Assembly (NCBI GenBank): GCA_021234535.1 | Contig: CM037848.1 | Span: 12,691,944 to 12,755,943 of the forward strand | Direction of reading: 5' to 3' | DNA from: Stichopus chloronotus | Taxonomy: Eukaryota; Echinodermata; Holothuroidea; Aspidochirotida; Stichopodidae | Length of the DNA: 64,000 bases | In this document: positions 23,077 through 36,400 of the stretch, one piece after another | Layout of the letters: every line of letters starts with the position of its first letter | Position numbering within the stretch: the stretch's first letter is position 1 | The notes under the pieces: model-generated | What the model was told of the DNA's origin: nothing | The model's input: only the letters and a program-made list of their open reading frames with translations | The model's database searches: none | Made by a program: the position numbers and the translations under genes

Positions 23077-24729
23077 CAATCCTGTAAAGTCATTCATCCA
23101 TCCCAACAAGTCTGTCTTATTTATGATCCAGTATTCTTGTGTGCAGAGTAGTTCAATTTGATTCTCAGGACTTCTAAAAGAGGAGTAAACAGTTTCACAA
23201 AATTTGTTCTTATTCGATAGCTTTTGATGGATTAATAAATATCTTATGATTTGGTGGAAAAAGTCTGGCACATTATCTTCTGATTATTTTTAGTAAATAT
23301 TTAATTTATTGCAAGAAAACAAAATGATTACTCCATGCATTATGCAGCAATTTTAGTAACAGGATCCTTTCTCCTTCCCTATGGTTGTCACTGTTTGGCA
23401 TAATAAAACAGTGTGTGAGGTATTTTTCACCTTGGATGAAAGACAGGTAAATATTATTTGGATGGATAACAGAATTGTAGTCACTAAAGCTTTTCTCTCA
23501 GAGTTATATAAATTGGAATAATGGTAGTCTGACCCCCTCTCTCTCAGCATGTTTCAATACCAAAAGAAGATTATTTTGCCCAAGATTTGCATCTCAAACA
23601 TGAAACACACAAAAAATTCCTAATTTTTTTTAAGTGTGTTTAATACCACAGAAACCTACCAATCATCATTTACTAATACTACTCATATGCTTTCTTTACT
23701 ATCCCCCTATTGTATAGCATCATGATCTTGAAGTTTGACCTTATCCCCTCCCCCTTCTCCTGTAGTATGTAAGATCTTACCCTCTTTAGCGAACCTGTCT
23801 GCCAGCGGAGTTCCTGCATGTGATCTGAGCAGTGGTGTTGTTAACAGCGGTGTTTGCAAACAGTGGTGTTGCATGGAGAACCCCAAGGGTTGTCAAACCC
23901 ACACCGCCTCTGCATGCCATGCCTGATGTTCAGTCATCAAATACTCCTCCGTCAGGTATATATTATTTCATTGCTCTAATTTCTGATGATTTATTCAATA
24001 AAATAACTCAAGTAATCATTACAATGACTAAGTATTTTCATATTGTTCAACATAGTACATTAACCCGATCAATATTCATGATGGTGTGACTGACACTTAA
24101 CTTTGATGTTTTTTTTTGTTTTTGTTTTAATAATTTGGATTTGGTAAAGTCGCAGTAAGTTGTGATTGCATTGTTGTAAACCAGTTAATACAGATCTTTT
24201 AAAATAATTTTTTTCTTATAGTATAGTTTTCTTATAGTGATTTGTATTTTGCGCAATAGTGTCAGAATGAATGCAAGATGCAGATGTATCTGCTATGACT
24301 TCCAGCTTATCAGATTTAATCAGATTTTAACTATGGACAAACTGTGTTGGACAAAACTTAAAAACTATGGGGTAATAAATATGACCATAACTATTGTAAT
24401 ATTCAGTAGACTCCAACAAAACAGATTCAGTTTTGAAGATGTGTTGTTGGTAGACTATAGATTGGGACCTTCTGCTTCACTTGACACTGTCTCGGTTGAA
24501 AGTTTATAAGGGTTATTTTCTAGTCTGAGAAAGCAATGTGCACTATTCAGAGCTAACTAGAAAACTTTATTAAGGCATTTGAAGCTATCACTGGTGTAAA
24601 CACCAACCTGAAAAGCAGTTCCAGTTTGACCGTTTGGTGTAATAATTTGAACAATGTAAATATATAAAAATGTAATAATTGGGAAGTTTGCTCTAATTTT
24701 CCTTATTCCCTTTGTTCTCTGCCCAAAAG

Positions 24730-25026
24730 TTGAAGAAACAGAACCTCCTCAGTTTATAGAGCCAGTCAAGCCCATCACGGTGGAGAAAGGCCAGCCTGTC
24801 TTCTTCGAATGCGTGGTGACCGGTAAGCCCATGCCTGACGTGACTTGGTTCCTGGATGGCGTGGAGCTCAAAGAGTCTGACATCATCAAAATGAGCGACG
24901 AAGAAAATGGGAAGCACTTCCTGGAGATCAAAGATACGACAAACAAGAGACCAGGAAAAGTGACCTGCATGGCAGAAAATCCCCTGGGAAGAGAGATGTG
25001 CAGCGCTGAGCTGTTGTTCGTAGAAG
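24730..25026 (+). CDS. Exon 12: Ig domain 7
   Basis: Phase 1 to phase 1, CCCAAAAG to GTAGAAG|GTGAGT. A complete I-set Ig: PQFIEPVKPITVEKGQPV, FFECVVTGKPMPDVTWFLDG, RPGKVTCMAENPLG. Both Cys and the Trp are present, but the usual D-x-G-x-Y turn is replaced by NKRPGKVTC, an uncommon F-strand entry. One-exon cassette. Confidence 0.9.
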
Positions 25027-25818
25027 GTGAGTAGAAACAGTTGTACCAAATTGACTAACAATTTACCTTTTCCAACTTTTTCTCATATATCCTGCTAACT
25101 TTTATTTAACATTCTGAAGTAGGGGATACCACTTACCACATCTGCAATTTAAACTATTTGGTCAAGCACTTTTCTTTGCAAAACTTCTAACTAATCACTG
25201 GGGTAGTTTAGATATTTGCGATTGAGTGCTACCTTGCACCGAGGTATGCACTTTAACATATGCGCCTTCTTATGGGGGGGGGAGAAGCCTGGGTCGTCTC
25301 CACGCTTGATTCCCAAATAATTGTTCCTGGCAATAAAATGTCCCTGGCAAAATAAAACATCAATGGATGATATCTGTGGAATAGTTTGTGTCCCTTGACT
25401 ACTGCTTCATATCTCGAAACATTTTTACTAGCAGTGCATATCTTTACAACATACCTGATAGGGAGCCAGTTTAGTACAAAAGTTTTGACAGTCAGCAGTT
25501 CACATTATACTCATTCACCACTTGCTTACAATTAAAAAAGTGTTTTGTTTGTTACCAGGCTCATTAGTTCTTACACTTTTTAGTACTAATCTTGTAGACA
25601 AATGTTTAATTTTTCAGACTATTATACTGTAAACCCCTGATGCTCACACATGTTATTAATATGGTGATCTGTACCACTCTGTACATTTGTCATTGTCTAC
25701 AAGTAGATTAGTAGATTGCTTGATAAAGTATATTAGTTGCGTGCACTACTTACCAAAGTCTTAAAACTCCTGCCTACTATTTATTGCTGCTACTCACTGC
25801 CAAAAATTTCAATTGTAG
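25027..25818. other. Intron, nothing recognised
   Basis: 792 bp, with a short G-run near 25275. No coding or repeat signal. Confidence 0.7.
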
Positions 25819-26202
25819 CTCCAACTCCAGAAGAGACGGAACCCCTCTCTGAGGTTTCGAAAGACGAGAGCGTTCCGCTCTCTGAAGAACCCGTGGAGGA
25901 GGCAAAACCAGAGGAACAACCTCCAGTCATAATCCAAGCTCCAAGGGATGCGGATGTGCCAGTGGGTGAAAAACTTGAATTGACCCTCAAAGTTAAAGGT
26001 GTACCTCTACCAGAGATCACTTGGTACCGTGATGGGGTGGTCATCAAACCCGATGAGAGACACCTTGTAACCGCTGACTTAGAAGGCAATGCCAGCCTGG
26101 TTATCCTCAATGCTACTCCAGAAGACGATGCAGAGTATTTGGTGAAGGCAGTTAATCCTTCTGGAGTGGCACAGAGCATTGCTGATGTCTATGTATTAGA
26201 CG
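25819..26202 (+). CDS. Exon 13: acidic Pro/Glu linker and Ig domain 8
   Basis: Phase 1 to phase 1, AATTGTAG to TTAGACG|GTGAGT, 128 codons. The first 35 residues are a PEVK-like linker (PTPEETEPLSEVSKDES; EEAKPEEQPP). The Ig follows: VIIQAPRDADVPVGEKLEL, PLPEITWYRDGV, ATPEDDAEYLVKAVNPSG. The F-strand Cys is Val and the B-strand Cys is absent; Trp and Tyr are kept. Confidence 0.9.
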
Positions 26203-26602
26203 GTGAGTGAACCTGTTTTGCAGTGAACTGCAGCATCTTAATCAATTTCACTTTGAAAGTACACTTGACGTTACAGATGAGGGTGAACAGGAGCACTAAT
26301 ATTAAGAAATTTATTTTGTGTTAACCTGACCATCATACTATCCATTGCAACTGCCACACCATTCCAAATTCAAAAGAAAACCTGGCCAAATGTATTTAAT
26401 CCATCAAAAAGTTGAAGAGGTTGAATGTAGAGATACCTCAGAAATGAGAAAATTCTGAGGTGAAATTAGTATGCCTCAAATTCAATAAAGTGTATACAAA
26501 TGTCAAGTGTCTTATGACTTCAGCATGAACACATGTTCCTATATGGTGGATACACACACGATGGTGAGTGTACTTACATTGACACTCTTGTTTCCTCTGC
26601 AG
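26203..26602. other. Intron, nothing recognised
   Basis: 400 bp with no coding signal. Confidence 0.7.
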
Positions 26603-27703
26603 AAGGAGAATCTACCAGAGATTTCCCAGATACATCTCAAGATGCCAAAGCCCTGGCCCATCCGAGTCCAGCTCGAGGTGAACTCGAGGTAAGCACCAGC
26701 GAGGCACCTTCCATCTCTGATGAGGAAGCCTTGGACGACATGCCACGAGGCACAGAGCCAGAGGAGATTGATTTTGAAGTGGTCATACCCGAGGAGATCG
26801 TTGCACCAAGTGCAATATCAACTGAGGAAATAATTCCATCCTTGGGTCCAGTCTCAGAGGAAGTTAAAACAAAGCTTCCGGACAAAGAGGAAGCACCACA
26901 GCCGGAAGAAACCAAACCTGAAGAGACTCCAGTTGAAGCAAAATTCAAACTTCCTGAGAAACCAGAAGCAGTAACAGAAGAGATGCCTGTAGAAGAAGTG
27001 CCCATCAAGGAGGCACCAACTGAAGAGGCACCAAAGGAAGAGGAGGCACCTACAACAGAAGCTGTGCCAGAAGAGAAGGCACCTCTAGAAACACCTGCAC
27101 AAGTAGTGGAGGCACCACACTTTGTGGAAGACATGGTTGACATGGAAGTTGTAAAGGGCCATCCAGCTCGTTTCGATGTTCAAGTAAGCGGCACCCCAAT
27201 GCCAGAGTTGACTTGGTTCAGGGATGGCGTAAAAATTCAACCAGATGACCATTTCACCATGGAGTTCACAGAAGATGAAGGAGTTGGGTCTCTCATTATC
27301 TTTGAGACCAGCCCTGAAGATGATGCAGAATACACATGTCAGGCCACCAATATCGCAGGTGAGGCGGTATCCAGGGCAGACATCTTCCTCCAGCCAAAAC
27401 CGAGAAAGCTGGGAGAGGTCGGAGAGGCTCCCCGGTTCATTGAAGACCTGGTTCCACTGTCTGTCACGGAAGGTGACTCTGTTAACCTGACCTGCCGGGT
27501 AACTGGAGAACCCCAACCAAGAGTCACATGGTTCAGGAATGAAAAACCAGTGGAAAGTAGCGAAAAGGTGTCCATCGACTATGACGAGGGAGTCTGCACT
27601 CTTCTGATCCGAGAAGTGACGGTTACGGATGTGGCAACCTACACCTGCAGGGCTTCCAACCCCAGTGGGCAGGCAACGACCATGGCGGAGCTTAACATTG
27701 AAG
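26603..27703 (+). CDS. Exon 14: PEVK-like spacer and Ig domains 9 and 10
   Basis: A 367-codon exon, phase 1 to phase 1 (CTCTGCAG to ATTGAAG|GTAAAA). The first half is a PEVK-like spacer with KPEETPVEAKFKLPEKPE and a run of PVEEVPIKEAPTEEAP type. Two complete Ig domains follow without an intron between them: one with GTPMPELTWFRDGVK and SPEDDAEYTCQATNIAG, the other with NLTCRVTGEPQPRVTWFRN and DVATYTCRASNPSG. The second is fully canonical. A short basic linker (PKPRKLGEVG) separates them. FKLPEKPE resembles the FKLKKKP-type motif of the big PEVK exon downstream. Confidence 0.92.
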
Positions 27704-30700
27704 GTAAAAGCATCTTTTGGCAGCTCTTGCTGATACTGCATGCCTTGCTGGGCTTAGTAAGTGACATCAGATAGTGAGACATTTGCACGTATGTTACCTG
27801 GCATCTGTAAATTAGGGTGCATCAGTGTATCAAGATCTTGAAGAAGGGCAAAGAACATGCAGGTCACTTTGAGATGGGATTGATGCTCTAAAATGTTTTC
27901 TGTCACGATCAGTCATTCAGACAAATGAATCTGTAGTATCAACTAATTAAAGATTAAAAAGTTGATTATACTGTACTTTGTTCACTTAGGGGCAATTATC
28001 TATTACATATTATATTTTCTGCATGTTTTATGTGTTTCTAAAGTTGTATTTGTTAAGTTTTGAATGTATGTTTTGCTAATACTGTGTACGCCTTCCAAAA
28101 TTAAGAAAAAAGTATGTTTAACTTACAGATGAGGTGAAATAGCTGATCTTATAAAATTATATGCCTCCAAAATGGTGCTTTTTTGTTTATTTGAAGTTTT
28201 TCACACTTTTTTCCAGTAATTAGTATCTCCTGTACCATGCAGTCGTGAAATTAGCAGCTATGTATAAAGTATGTACATGTAACCAAGTAGGAGATATTTT
28301 TTGACATTGGATGTTGGCTCAGCTGAACAAATATTTATTCAAACAGATGTGAGTACATGAAATTTCATGTATAGGAGAACACCTGCGATAATTTTTTAGA
28401 TAAGACTTCGTTTCATATGCATCAGTTCATGATGCAAGTATGAACAACTATGAAGTGTTACGAGCATTAGTATGTTGAGAAAGCCATTCCACTGCAAATG
28501 TACACTTGCGTAAGAAAAAAGTTCAAACTTATTTTAGCTTGATAGTATAATTAACAAAATAGACAAACTATTTAGATAATTAGTTATTTATTTCTCTGCA
28601 TTGCACTCATGTTATCTTTGTAATAGGGTTTCAAACAAAGTTAAAAATTTTCTAGTTTGCAGTAGACATCTTCCTTTCAATTGTTTCAACTTAAGTTGCC
28701 AAATAAAACAATTAGGTCTTGCCACAGTTTTCACTCTGTGATATTATAAGAAATTCAGATCTATTCCAGTATTTGTGTATTCATCAACATATCTTCAGGA
28801 AATAGTACCCATTACTTAGTCTACGGTTTTGAACAGGTTTTTTAGCGGGCATGTTGGCACTTGATGTTGAGCGTTGTGTTAGCTGCTGTGTCATTTGTAC
28901 ATCATCTCGCATGCAGAATTTAAGCAGTTACTTTTATCAAACTCGGTCAATCCACAATCCTATCCACCTGTATGGAAGATGGAACCAAACTGTATGTGAT
29001 TAGAGCAGGCTTTCTCAATTAAATTTGCTGAAGCTACACATGGCTAGATGGTTTTCATATAATGCACAACTGATTGCCATCCCAGGGGTCACCATCCCCT
29101 TTTCAAAATTTTTGTGTTTTAGAAAGGGCTCAGATTCAAGTTTGTTAAATTATTCAGCAGGAAGTTAAAGATTTACCTATGTTTGAAACAGCATGGCTTT
29201 AAAATGTGCAGCTTTTCAAAAGTCTTCCAGTAATTTTTTCATGGCACTCAAACCACAGCACACACCACTTGTGGTACATCCGCTGCCATTTAAAGCACCA
29301 CTTGTGGCGCGTCCAATGCCATTTAAAGAAGCCCCGGATTAGAGCCTGGCTTAACAAATTGCCATTAATGTTTGTTGTCGTTTGCATGTCTTGTATTTTG
29401 TGAAGATTCATTTGTTTCTTGATTTACCATTACTGTATGCATGTGGTTTGCTTTTACAGTAGATCATTATGATGTAGACTTAATTAGCATTCCACATGGC
29501 AAATGTATCTTTCATGTCTTAATGTTCAACTGCCATCAGGTAGATTAATGTTTTGCTGTTTCTCCCTTTGTTACACATTTTGGCTTTGCCTTTGTGATGT
29601 CTTTTGATGTATCGTTACATGCATGTATCTGTGATTCTGTTAATGGCATGAGAAATAAATTTGTCAAACCAGTTTGTAGCTGTTTGTTTTCCTTTTTAGT
29701 TTAGGTCGTAAACATTCTCAATTCTCTTCTTGTCAGTGGAATGTATATTATTCGTTTGACCTACATTTCAGTTCGTTCTTATATGTCTGTCATATGCATA
29801 TTTCATATCTTTCATTTAAAGACATAGACTCATCACCCTAGGCAGTTTTTAATATTCCCAACCACTTACATCTAGTCCCTTCCACAGCACCTCTGAAATT
29901 TCTCCACATACGTAAACAAAACAATGTATTCCTGTGTACACTGTGTAATGTGAGCTACTCTGCATCTTTTGCATTTACTCTCAAAGAGAAGAAGCAGTTG
30001 AGAATTCTGCTATTTAGAAGACAAAAACATAGCTTCGGTGATGAGTTTATAGTGCCTTTAAACAATTTCTCTACCTTAATATCTTTTGAAATCAAAGGAG
30101 GTTACTAATCCTTAAGTTTTCTTTTCCCCTGAAATGATTCAGCATCTACTAGATTGTGTCGTCATGTCTTTCGATATTGAAATTATTTGATTTTCAGGCC
30201 TGGATTAATCTTGATTTATAGCTTTCTTCTTCAGTGAATTAATTTTCTCTCAGCATAGTCAAATATGTTTTGCTAGCTTTTTGAAAAACTTGCAAAATTG
30301 ATTGGGCTTTTCAGTAACTGACTAAACAGCTCAGAAATGGTAAATAGCAAGTACTTAATTTGCCCATTTGCATTTGAACATTGAGGCTAAAGATCATACA
30401 TTTTTATTAAATTCCATCTTTTATAGCAGTCACTTTTTTCTTACATCACCGCTGTATCATTTCATTTCTATTAACTTGGTATGTCATTTCTGTAACTGTC
30501 TGTTTTCTTTGCCTCATGAATATAACAGGCTTTATTATCACTGCATAATAACATCTTGCTTGATATAATTTAAAAATATCTTAAAATAATTGCAAAGTAA
30601 GGTGAACGGGAAATATTTGAACTGATATATTATTCCCAAAATCACACTTGTGGCTTGCATTGAGCCTTATATAGCCACCATCTTGAGGTTAGTAACTAAT

Positions 30701-31185
30701 GTATGGGAATACCAAATTCTCTGCAAAGGTTTGTTTACATTCTTTCCAGTACCTGGATTAAGGTGTGCAACTTTTATAATTGAAATCCATGACTGCAAGT
30801 TTCTGTTAATGGATATTTTTATTGTATATAGCTGTTGTTGTGTTTTGAGATCACACCAGGTACAACTTTGATGCGTACCTCTAATGATCTCAACTTAACA
30901 CAGGATGAAATTTTCATCAAAATCAGTGAATGAAAGTTGTATGATAACCCCCGTTGTAAAATTTTTTTTTTGTTTTTTTTTTGCAAATTCTACTCGGATG
31001 ATATTGGTGGTACATCAAAATGATTATTTTGGGATTCATTTAAAGCTAATATACCCTTTCCAATATTAAACATTACTTTCTGCCTTTACATTTATTTACG
31101 TCCATTATATATATATGCATCATTCATGATGATCTACTGTCCATCATAAACTCCATTACATTTCACAATCCCTTGTAAACCATAG
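27704..31185. other. Large intron, one MITE-like repeat
   Basis: 3.48 kb. Contains the dispersed repeat copy at 29815-30062. A short imperfect direct repeat with CACCACTTGTGG lies at about 29260-29330. No exon recognised. Confidence 0.6.
29815..30062. mobile_element. MITE-like dispersed repeat, copy B
   Basis: Starts TTTAAAGACA and ends TGCCTTTAAA, forming near-perfect terminal inverted repeats. It shares ordered blocks with 20053-20356, for example CCCAACCACT and TGCATCTTTTG. It is about 55 bp shorter than copy A in the middle. Confidence 0.65.
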
Positions 31186-31470
31186 CCCCTGCCAAGGTTG
31201 TTGGAGGACCAGAAGAGTTAACTGTCAAAAAGGGAGACTCCGTCACCATCGACTTTGACATCGCAGGCTATCCAGAGCCAGAGGTCATATGGATCAGGGA
31301 TATTGAAAAGGAAGAGGTTATCGTGACAGAGCGGATTGACATCATTCGCTCCGCAACCAGGACGTCTCTTCTAATCCATGAGGCATTCCCTGAGGACACA
31401 GGGGAATACGTCGTTTCTGTTGAGAACCAAACCGGAAAAGATGAAAAGAAACTCAAGGTCATTGTGATCG
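31186..31470 (+). CDS. Exon 15: Ig domain 11
   Basis: Phase 1 to phase 1, AACCATAG to GTGATCG|GTAAGA. A complete I-set Ig: KVVGGPEELTVKKGDSVTI, YPEPEVIWIRD, AFPEDTGEYVVSVENQTG, closing KKLKVIVI. No core Cys pair. It directly precedes the FN3 exon, and its last strand (LKVIVI) is the form that usually leads into FN3 in titin/twitchin proteins. Confidence 0.9.
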
Positions 31471-32223
31471 GTAAGAGGCATTCCACAAAGTTGAAATTTG
31501 TTTTGAAAATAACCATGAAGCATGAAACATTGAGAAGTGTCGTGAATGTGATCAGTTATACCAGACGTCATTCTTTGAAAAGAAAATTCAGTGTCAGAGG
31601 TGTCACTGTTGTGTAAGTCACCATCATGTTTGGGGTTGTGAAACTTATTTTTGTACTGATTCTTTGCCCACATTCTTATACTAATCTTAAATCCATCCTT
31701 ACTGAACATGGTTTTTACCATGTCATGTTTTGAAGTAAAATCTTCAAAGAAAATCACATGTGTTCATACCATCATTCTTTGAAAAAGTTTTGAACACGTT
31801 AGGACTTGCAACTAAAACATCATTTCGTCAAAATGAAAAGGTGGTTCATCGCAGAGCTTAACGTTACTGCAATCATTACGCATGATATCGCATTAAACCA
31901 GGTGGTCACCTGAATGGTTCATTTGTAGCAGTGGTGCATTTATTAATGTTCAGAAGTTTTAATTTGTAGTAAATTAGGTTCTGACAGTATAGAACCTACA
32001 CTGTAATATTGCCTCTGTTTAGTGCTTGTAAATATGTGGACTGACATGAATGGTTTCTTTCGTGGATATCTGCAAAATGTTTTAGCAAGATGAGTGCAGG
32101 TATTAAGATTCCTTTTGTACTGAAAACCTGTATTGCGTGCCTCAGAAATGTATTACTGTCAGACCATAAAAAGGAAAAGTTAAAATTTCCCCTGTTTACT
32201 CATTTTTTTTTGCTACCTATCAG
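31471..32223. other. Intron, nothing recognised
   Basis: 753 bp between the Ig and FN3 exons. No coding signal. Confidence 0.7.
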
Positions 32224-32520
32224 ATGTTCCAGAGGCACCATCTAAGCCTTCTCCTGTAGAGGTTACACCTAAGTCGGTCAGTCTGACATGGGACACCCCT
32301 GCCAAAGATGGTGGTGCTCCTATCACATCTTATGTGGTTGAAGTATTAGAGAAGGACACAGAGACCTGGAAGCAAGTTGCCACGACAAAAGAAAATACTA
32401 CCACCTATGAGGTGACAGAAGAACTCATGGATGAACCAATCACCTTCAGGGTTGTGGCAGAGAATGTTGTCGGTATCAGTGCCCCTAGTGAGGAAATAGT
32501 GGTCACTGTACTAACAGGAG
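32224..32520 (+). CDS. Exon 16: fibronectin type III domain
   Basis: Phase 1 to phase 1, CTATCAG to ACAGGAG|GTAAAA, 99 codons. A complete FN3: PEAPSKPSPVEVTPKSVSLT and W (B-strand Trp), DGGAPITSYVVEVLEKDT, then TWKQVA, ITFRVVAENVVGISAPSE (E-F region and the G-x-S-x-P-S motif). It is the only FN3 in the window, sitting as Ig-FN3 rather than the long FN3 super-repeats of the titin A-band. FN3 domains in this family contact thick-filament or regulatory partners; the partner here is unknown. Confidence 0.93.
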
Positions 32521-33347
32521 GTAAAAGCCTTGACCCCAATTCATTATATTTTAAAAAGAGAAACAATCTAAATTTAGCGGTACTTTACAAGGATCACCCC
32601 CTGAAATGTACATGTATGAAAGATTTCAGATTTAAGCATACAGCGGAAGATTTCGTTGATACATACACCCAGGAAATGAGAATCACTTACTTTTAGCAGA
32701 ATAGTGTGTGAAAGAGATATGACGAGATCACTTAGGGTACATATTTGAATCTTGTCATAAGAGGAAAACACTAGCAAACAATTTAAAAGTTGTCCGACAT
32801 GAATCTAGAAAAGGGCTGGCTTGGTTCATAAGTTGCAGAGTGGAAAGCTGAATGATAATCGATTGGCATTGTGCCATTACCATTTTGAGTTACAGCTCGT
32901 CAAAGTTTGATGAAAATTCAAATGTGATGACGTGGATGTTGATGTTATGTTGTCCCCTTTCAGTATTTCTTTTGATAGGCCTATATGTATTGGGTTGTAT
33001 GGGTTGCTCATTATTAAGTGATATCAATATTTTATGAACAAAATGTATGCTTCCAAAATAAAACCAAGCTTGGGGCATATAAGATTCTCAATTGTCCTTG
33101 AAATACCACTGGTGCAATGTGGTTGATACATACAAACTGACTCATTTGGACAAAACTGTGCTTTTCAGGAATTTTCTTAGAAGTTCACCACAAACCTCTT
33201 TCCTTGAAAACAAATTGTCTGACTAATAGATGTTTTTTTTTCTTTAGTAATGTCTGCATGTTCAACTGAATGCATAAGATAATTATCAGCCATGTTTACT
33301 TAAGTTACTGTTCCATTCTCATTTCATTTTTGTGTTCATTTATGTAG
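32521..33347. other. Intron carrying a dispersed repeat
   Basis: 827 bp. 32805-33125 is related to 54860-55205. No coding signal. Confidence 0.65.
32805..33125. repeat. Dispersed repeat, copy 1
   Basis: Shares ordered blocks with 54860-55205: AGTTGCAGA, GATGAAAAT, TATTTCTTTTG, AAGTGATATCAAT / AAGTGGTATCAAT, and TTCTCA-TTGTC near the end. Non-coding, diverged, both on the + strand of the window. Confidence 0.65.
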
Positions 33348-33407
33348 CACCGGAAGAACCCAGACCGGAAGGGGTCAAGCCAGTCGGGGTTCCCACGAAG
33401 GAGGAAG
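33348..33407 (+). CDS. Exon 17: 20-residue Pro/Glu/Lys spacer
   Basis: A 60-bp phase-1 to phase-1 exon after TTTATGTAG, ending GGAGGAAG|GTATGG. It encodes PEEPRPEGVKPVGVPTKEE, a typical short PEVK-type cassette. The evidence is splice consensus on both sides, correct phase, composition, and higher GC than the surrounding intron. It can be included or skipped without frame change. Confidence 0.78.
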
Positions 33408-36400
33408 GTATGGTTACATTGGGAAGTTTTCTTGAGTGGGATTTAGCGGCTGTTTTGGCATTTTTCATCGCCTCTTGTTACATTGTTTGCTTTTGGATGA
33501 TGTGAGCATGACTGCTGATGAACAAAAATATGAGACTGTTCCATAACATGAAACAAAGAGATGAGAGGCCATCTGGTGAAGAAGATGGGGAACTTTCTCC
33601 AGAAATTAGCATCTCAGATCTCATCGTGCTGTGTTTCATTGTAATGAAGCATGCCCTCACGTAACACTTTTGTCTTGTTGCATGAAGACTTTTTGTGAAG
33701 CACATCTTACTCGAGAAGACATATCACTTGGTGTGTCAGCATTTGTTGTCACATGTTTACTTTTATAACATTTCCTGTGTGAAAGTCTTGTAATTTTAAT
33801 GTGTTTGTTACCTATAATGCCTCATGCCTGTGGATAGTTCTCAACCACCAAAACTGAAAATGAAAATAGATTGATTTAATGGCTAGATGAAAAAGGTTGT
33901 TTGTTGAGCAACTTACAAAGATATTCCAATTGATTTAATTGTGCAGAATACATACCACTATATCTCTAAAAGTGGGGCTATTAAAAATGAACAACTTACT
34001 TCTGGTAGTGCATATACTTGATTGGTGGCTCTAGTTCCCATATAAAAGGTAGCACAGAAGAAAATGCGAAGTTGAACAATTTTGCCATATTTTGCAATTT
34101 TGCTTTTTTTTTTACTTTGTCTTAACTACTATCTAAACTTGAAAATGATACATATTGAGTTGAGGACTTGACAAATGTGTGCTGCACTTATTGTAGTTAC
34201 ATTCCATTTATCATTGTAATGTAAGAATCATTTCCTAGAAGTGTATGTTTGTGACTACTGTTGAGTACTCATGTGTGTGCACAGGAATGATTACCTGTTT
34301 TTGTTTTTGATTACCATATTTACACATTTGCACATTGTTGAGATAGTTCTTTTTCAAATAGTTCTCAAGTTTGCTTTAAGATTGCATTTTTCATGTCATT
34401 TATCTGACTGGTTTTCAAGGTTGTTTTTTTACACTTTCAGAGTTTTCTTTGCATGTGTAGCACATTACTAACAAACGGTGCTTTTTTGTCATGGGTATGT
34501 ATTTGTTAACTTGTTCGTTAAGTCTTTTTTGTGTACAAAGCAAGTCACTTTGGATGTAGAAAGATAGATCATACAGCAAAAAGTTGCTTTCATGTATGAA
34601 TTGTTGAGCTATTTTCTCTTGGACTACCTGTCCCAACTTTCTGAGTTTAGAGCAACAAACATCTAGAGGATATAAAATGTTTCTGCTGCCACTCCTTGAA
34701 TGTACAGTTATCATTTTCTGCCATTCTCATTTGGAAGTAATGTAATGAGCAAAAGAAATGACAGTCGATCACCTAAATGAAAATTGCACTGAGCTCATAA
34801 CAGATTCAGAAAGTATTATTCCACTTTAGCAATAATAGTAGCTGGCTAGGCAGTTTCACTCAAGACGCGTCTCATCCTCTGTGTTGTCTGGATCTTGTCA
34901 TATTTTGTACTTTAATGTGAAAATTAAATACAAATCGTGATCAGTTAAATAATTGGTAATAATCATTTTGATTAACTTCAGTTTTCAAAGTAAAGCCATG
35001 ATAGTAGTATGTGGCTTAGACATCCAGTGAAACTAAAACACAATACAACTCTTTGTTTTTATTCAACTCTTTTACATACACATGCATTGTTTATGTGTGA
35101 AAATATTAATTTCTTTTGTTGTTGAGCACAGTTTATCAGATTTTGCATAAGGTTGTGTAATATTTTGCAAGTAAATATTATAAATGGAACACTAAACTAT
35201 AATATGGGGGACATGATATTAGTCTTTGCTTTGTATTAGGGCTGTTTTAGTTTACTGGTTATCACCAAGTTTGTTGGTAATAACTTGACAGTCACAGCCT
35301 TGGGACTATTTATCATTCCTTGCAAGTTGCAGACCGCAAAAATTTCCACACAAATCACAGTCTAGCAATGTTTTCAAACTGAACAAATTGCAGTCTTTTT
35401 TGCAGGAAGGGAAGTGAGTGTCGGTAATATGTGCATTTCTTGTTGTAATACTTTGCCAAAGCAGTGGTACTCTTCGCAAAAAAGAAAGAAAGTGTATGAA
35501 CCAAAGTACTTGACCTCATTATGCATAATATTAACTTTGAAATATCTCTAGCTATGAATGTTGCCATGAAAAGAGAGCAGATATATGACTTGCACATTTT
35601 CAATCACTTAATTGACATTCTTTTCCAAAAACCTGAAATTGTGGTATTACTTGATGCCACTCCAAAGCTACTTCATCTGAAAATTCTTGATTTGTTCAAA
35701 GCATAACACTTTATAACACAAAATATTTTTGTAATCATGTAAATCTGAAATCAGATTTAGGCTTCCATACTTCTTCTATGAAATAACTTCCAGAGTAGTT
35801 TACTAAGCCAATAGAAAATACATAAGATTCTCATTTGAAACAGTCACGGAGCTATTTTTTAATGACAGGATCGTTAGAAGTGTTCCTTTTGTTTTGTAAA
35901 TAAAGGTATGAAACCAATAAAATATCTTATATTACTGCAATCAATATTATTCAATTGAGCTTTATCTTTAGCTGTATCCAAATTCATGTATTCATTCCTA
36001 AAACATTCTTCGATACTGAAAAACATATGTCTCATTTTAGTAGCAAATGTGTCTTTAGTGCTTTGAATGGAAACAGTACAACAGAAAAATACATTAGCAA
36101 ATAGTTTACTTAAGAGGGTCATATAGCTTTGCAGCTTAGTACAGTAGATGGACTAATTATGCTAACTTTATGTCTTTCAACGTCTAAAAATAACAAAAAA
36201 GGAGTTTTTTACTTTAGTAATAAATTTAATATTTGATGTAACCATGTAATCATATATCTACAATATTTGTTTTTGTTTTGCATTTCTATTCAAAGTCAGT
36301 GTGAGAGAGAAATTCCAACAGTGAAGTAAACACCTTATTTTTTGTGTGTCTTTGTTATTGTTTGTCCTACCTGTAACTAATTGAGAGTATAAAGTTTAAA

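Larger units (their letters stand above)
20869..24729. other. Large intron with several repeats
   Basis: 3.86 kb. Holds a two-copy duplication (20985-21260) and a terminal-inverted-repeat element (22851-23076). A doubtful exon-like stretch at 23766-23955 was examined and rejected. Nothing else recognised. Confidence 0.6.

Noticed and set aside
23766..23955. Possible exon after a strong pyrimidine tract (CTCCTGTAG) ending at CCGTCAG|GTATAT
   Set aside because: Length 190 bp is not compatible with phase 1 on both sides, and the phase-1 frame from this acceptor hits a stop near 23924. A 126-bp version starting at 23830 keeps phase but has a poor acceptor and a peptide unlike the rest of the protein.
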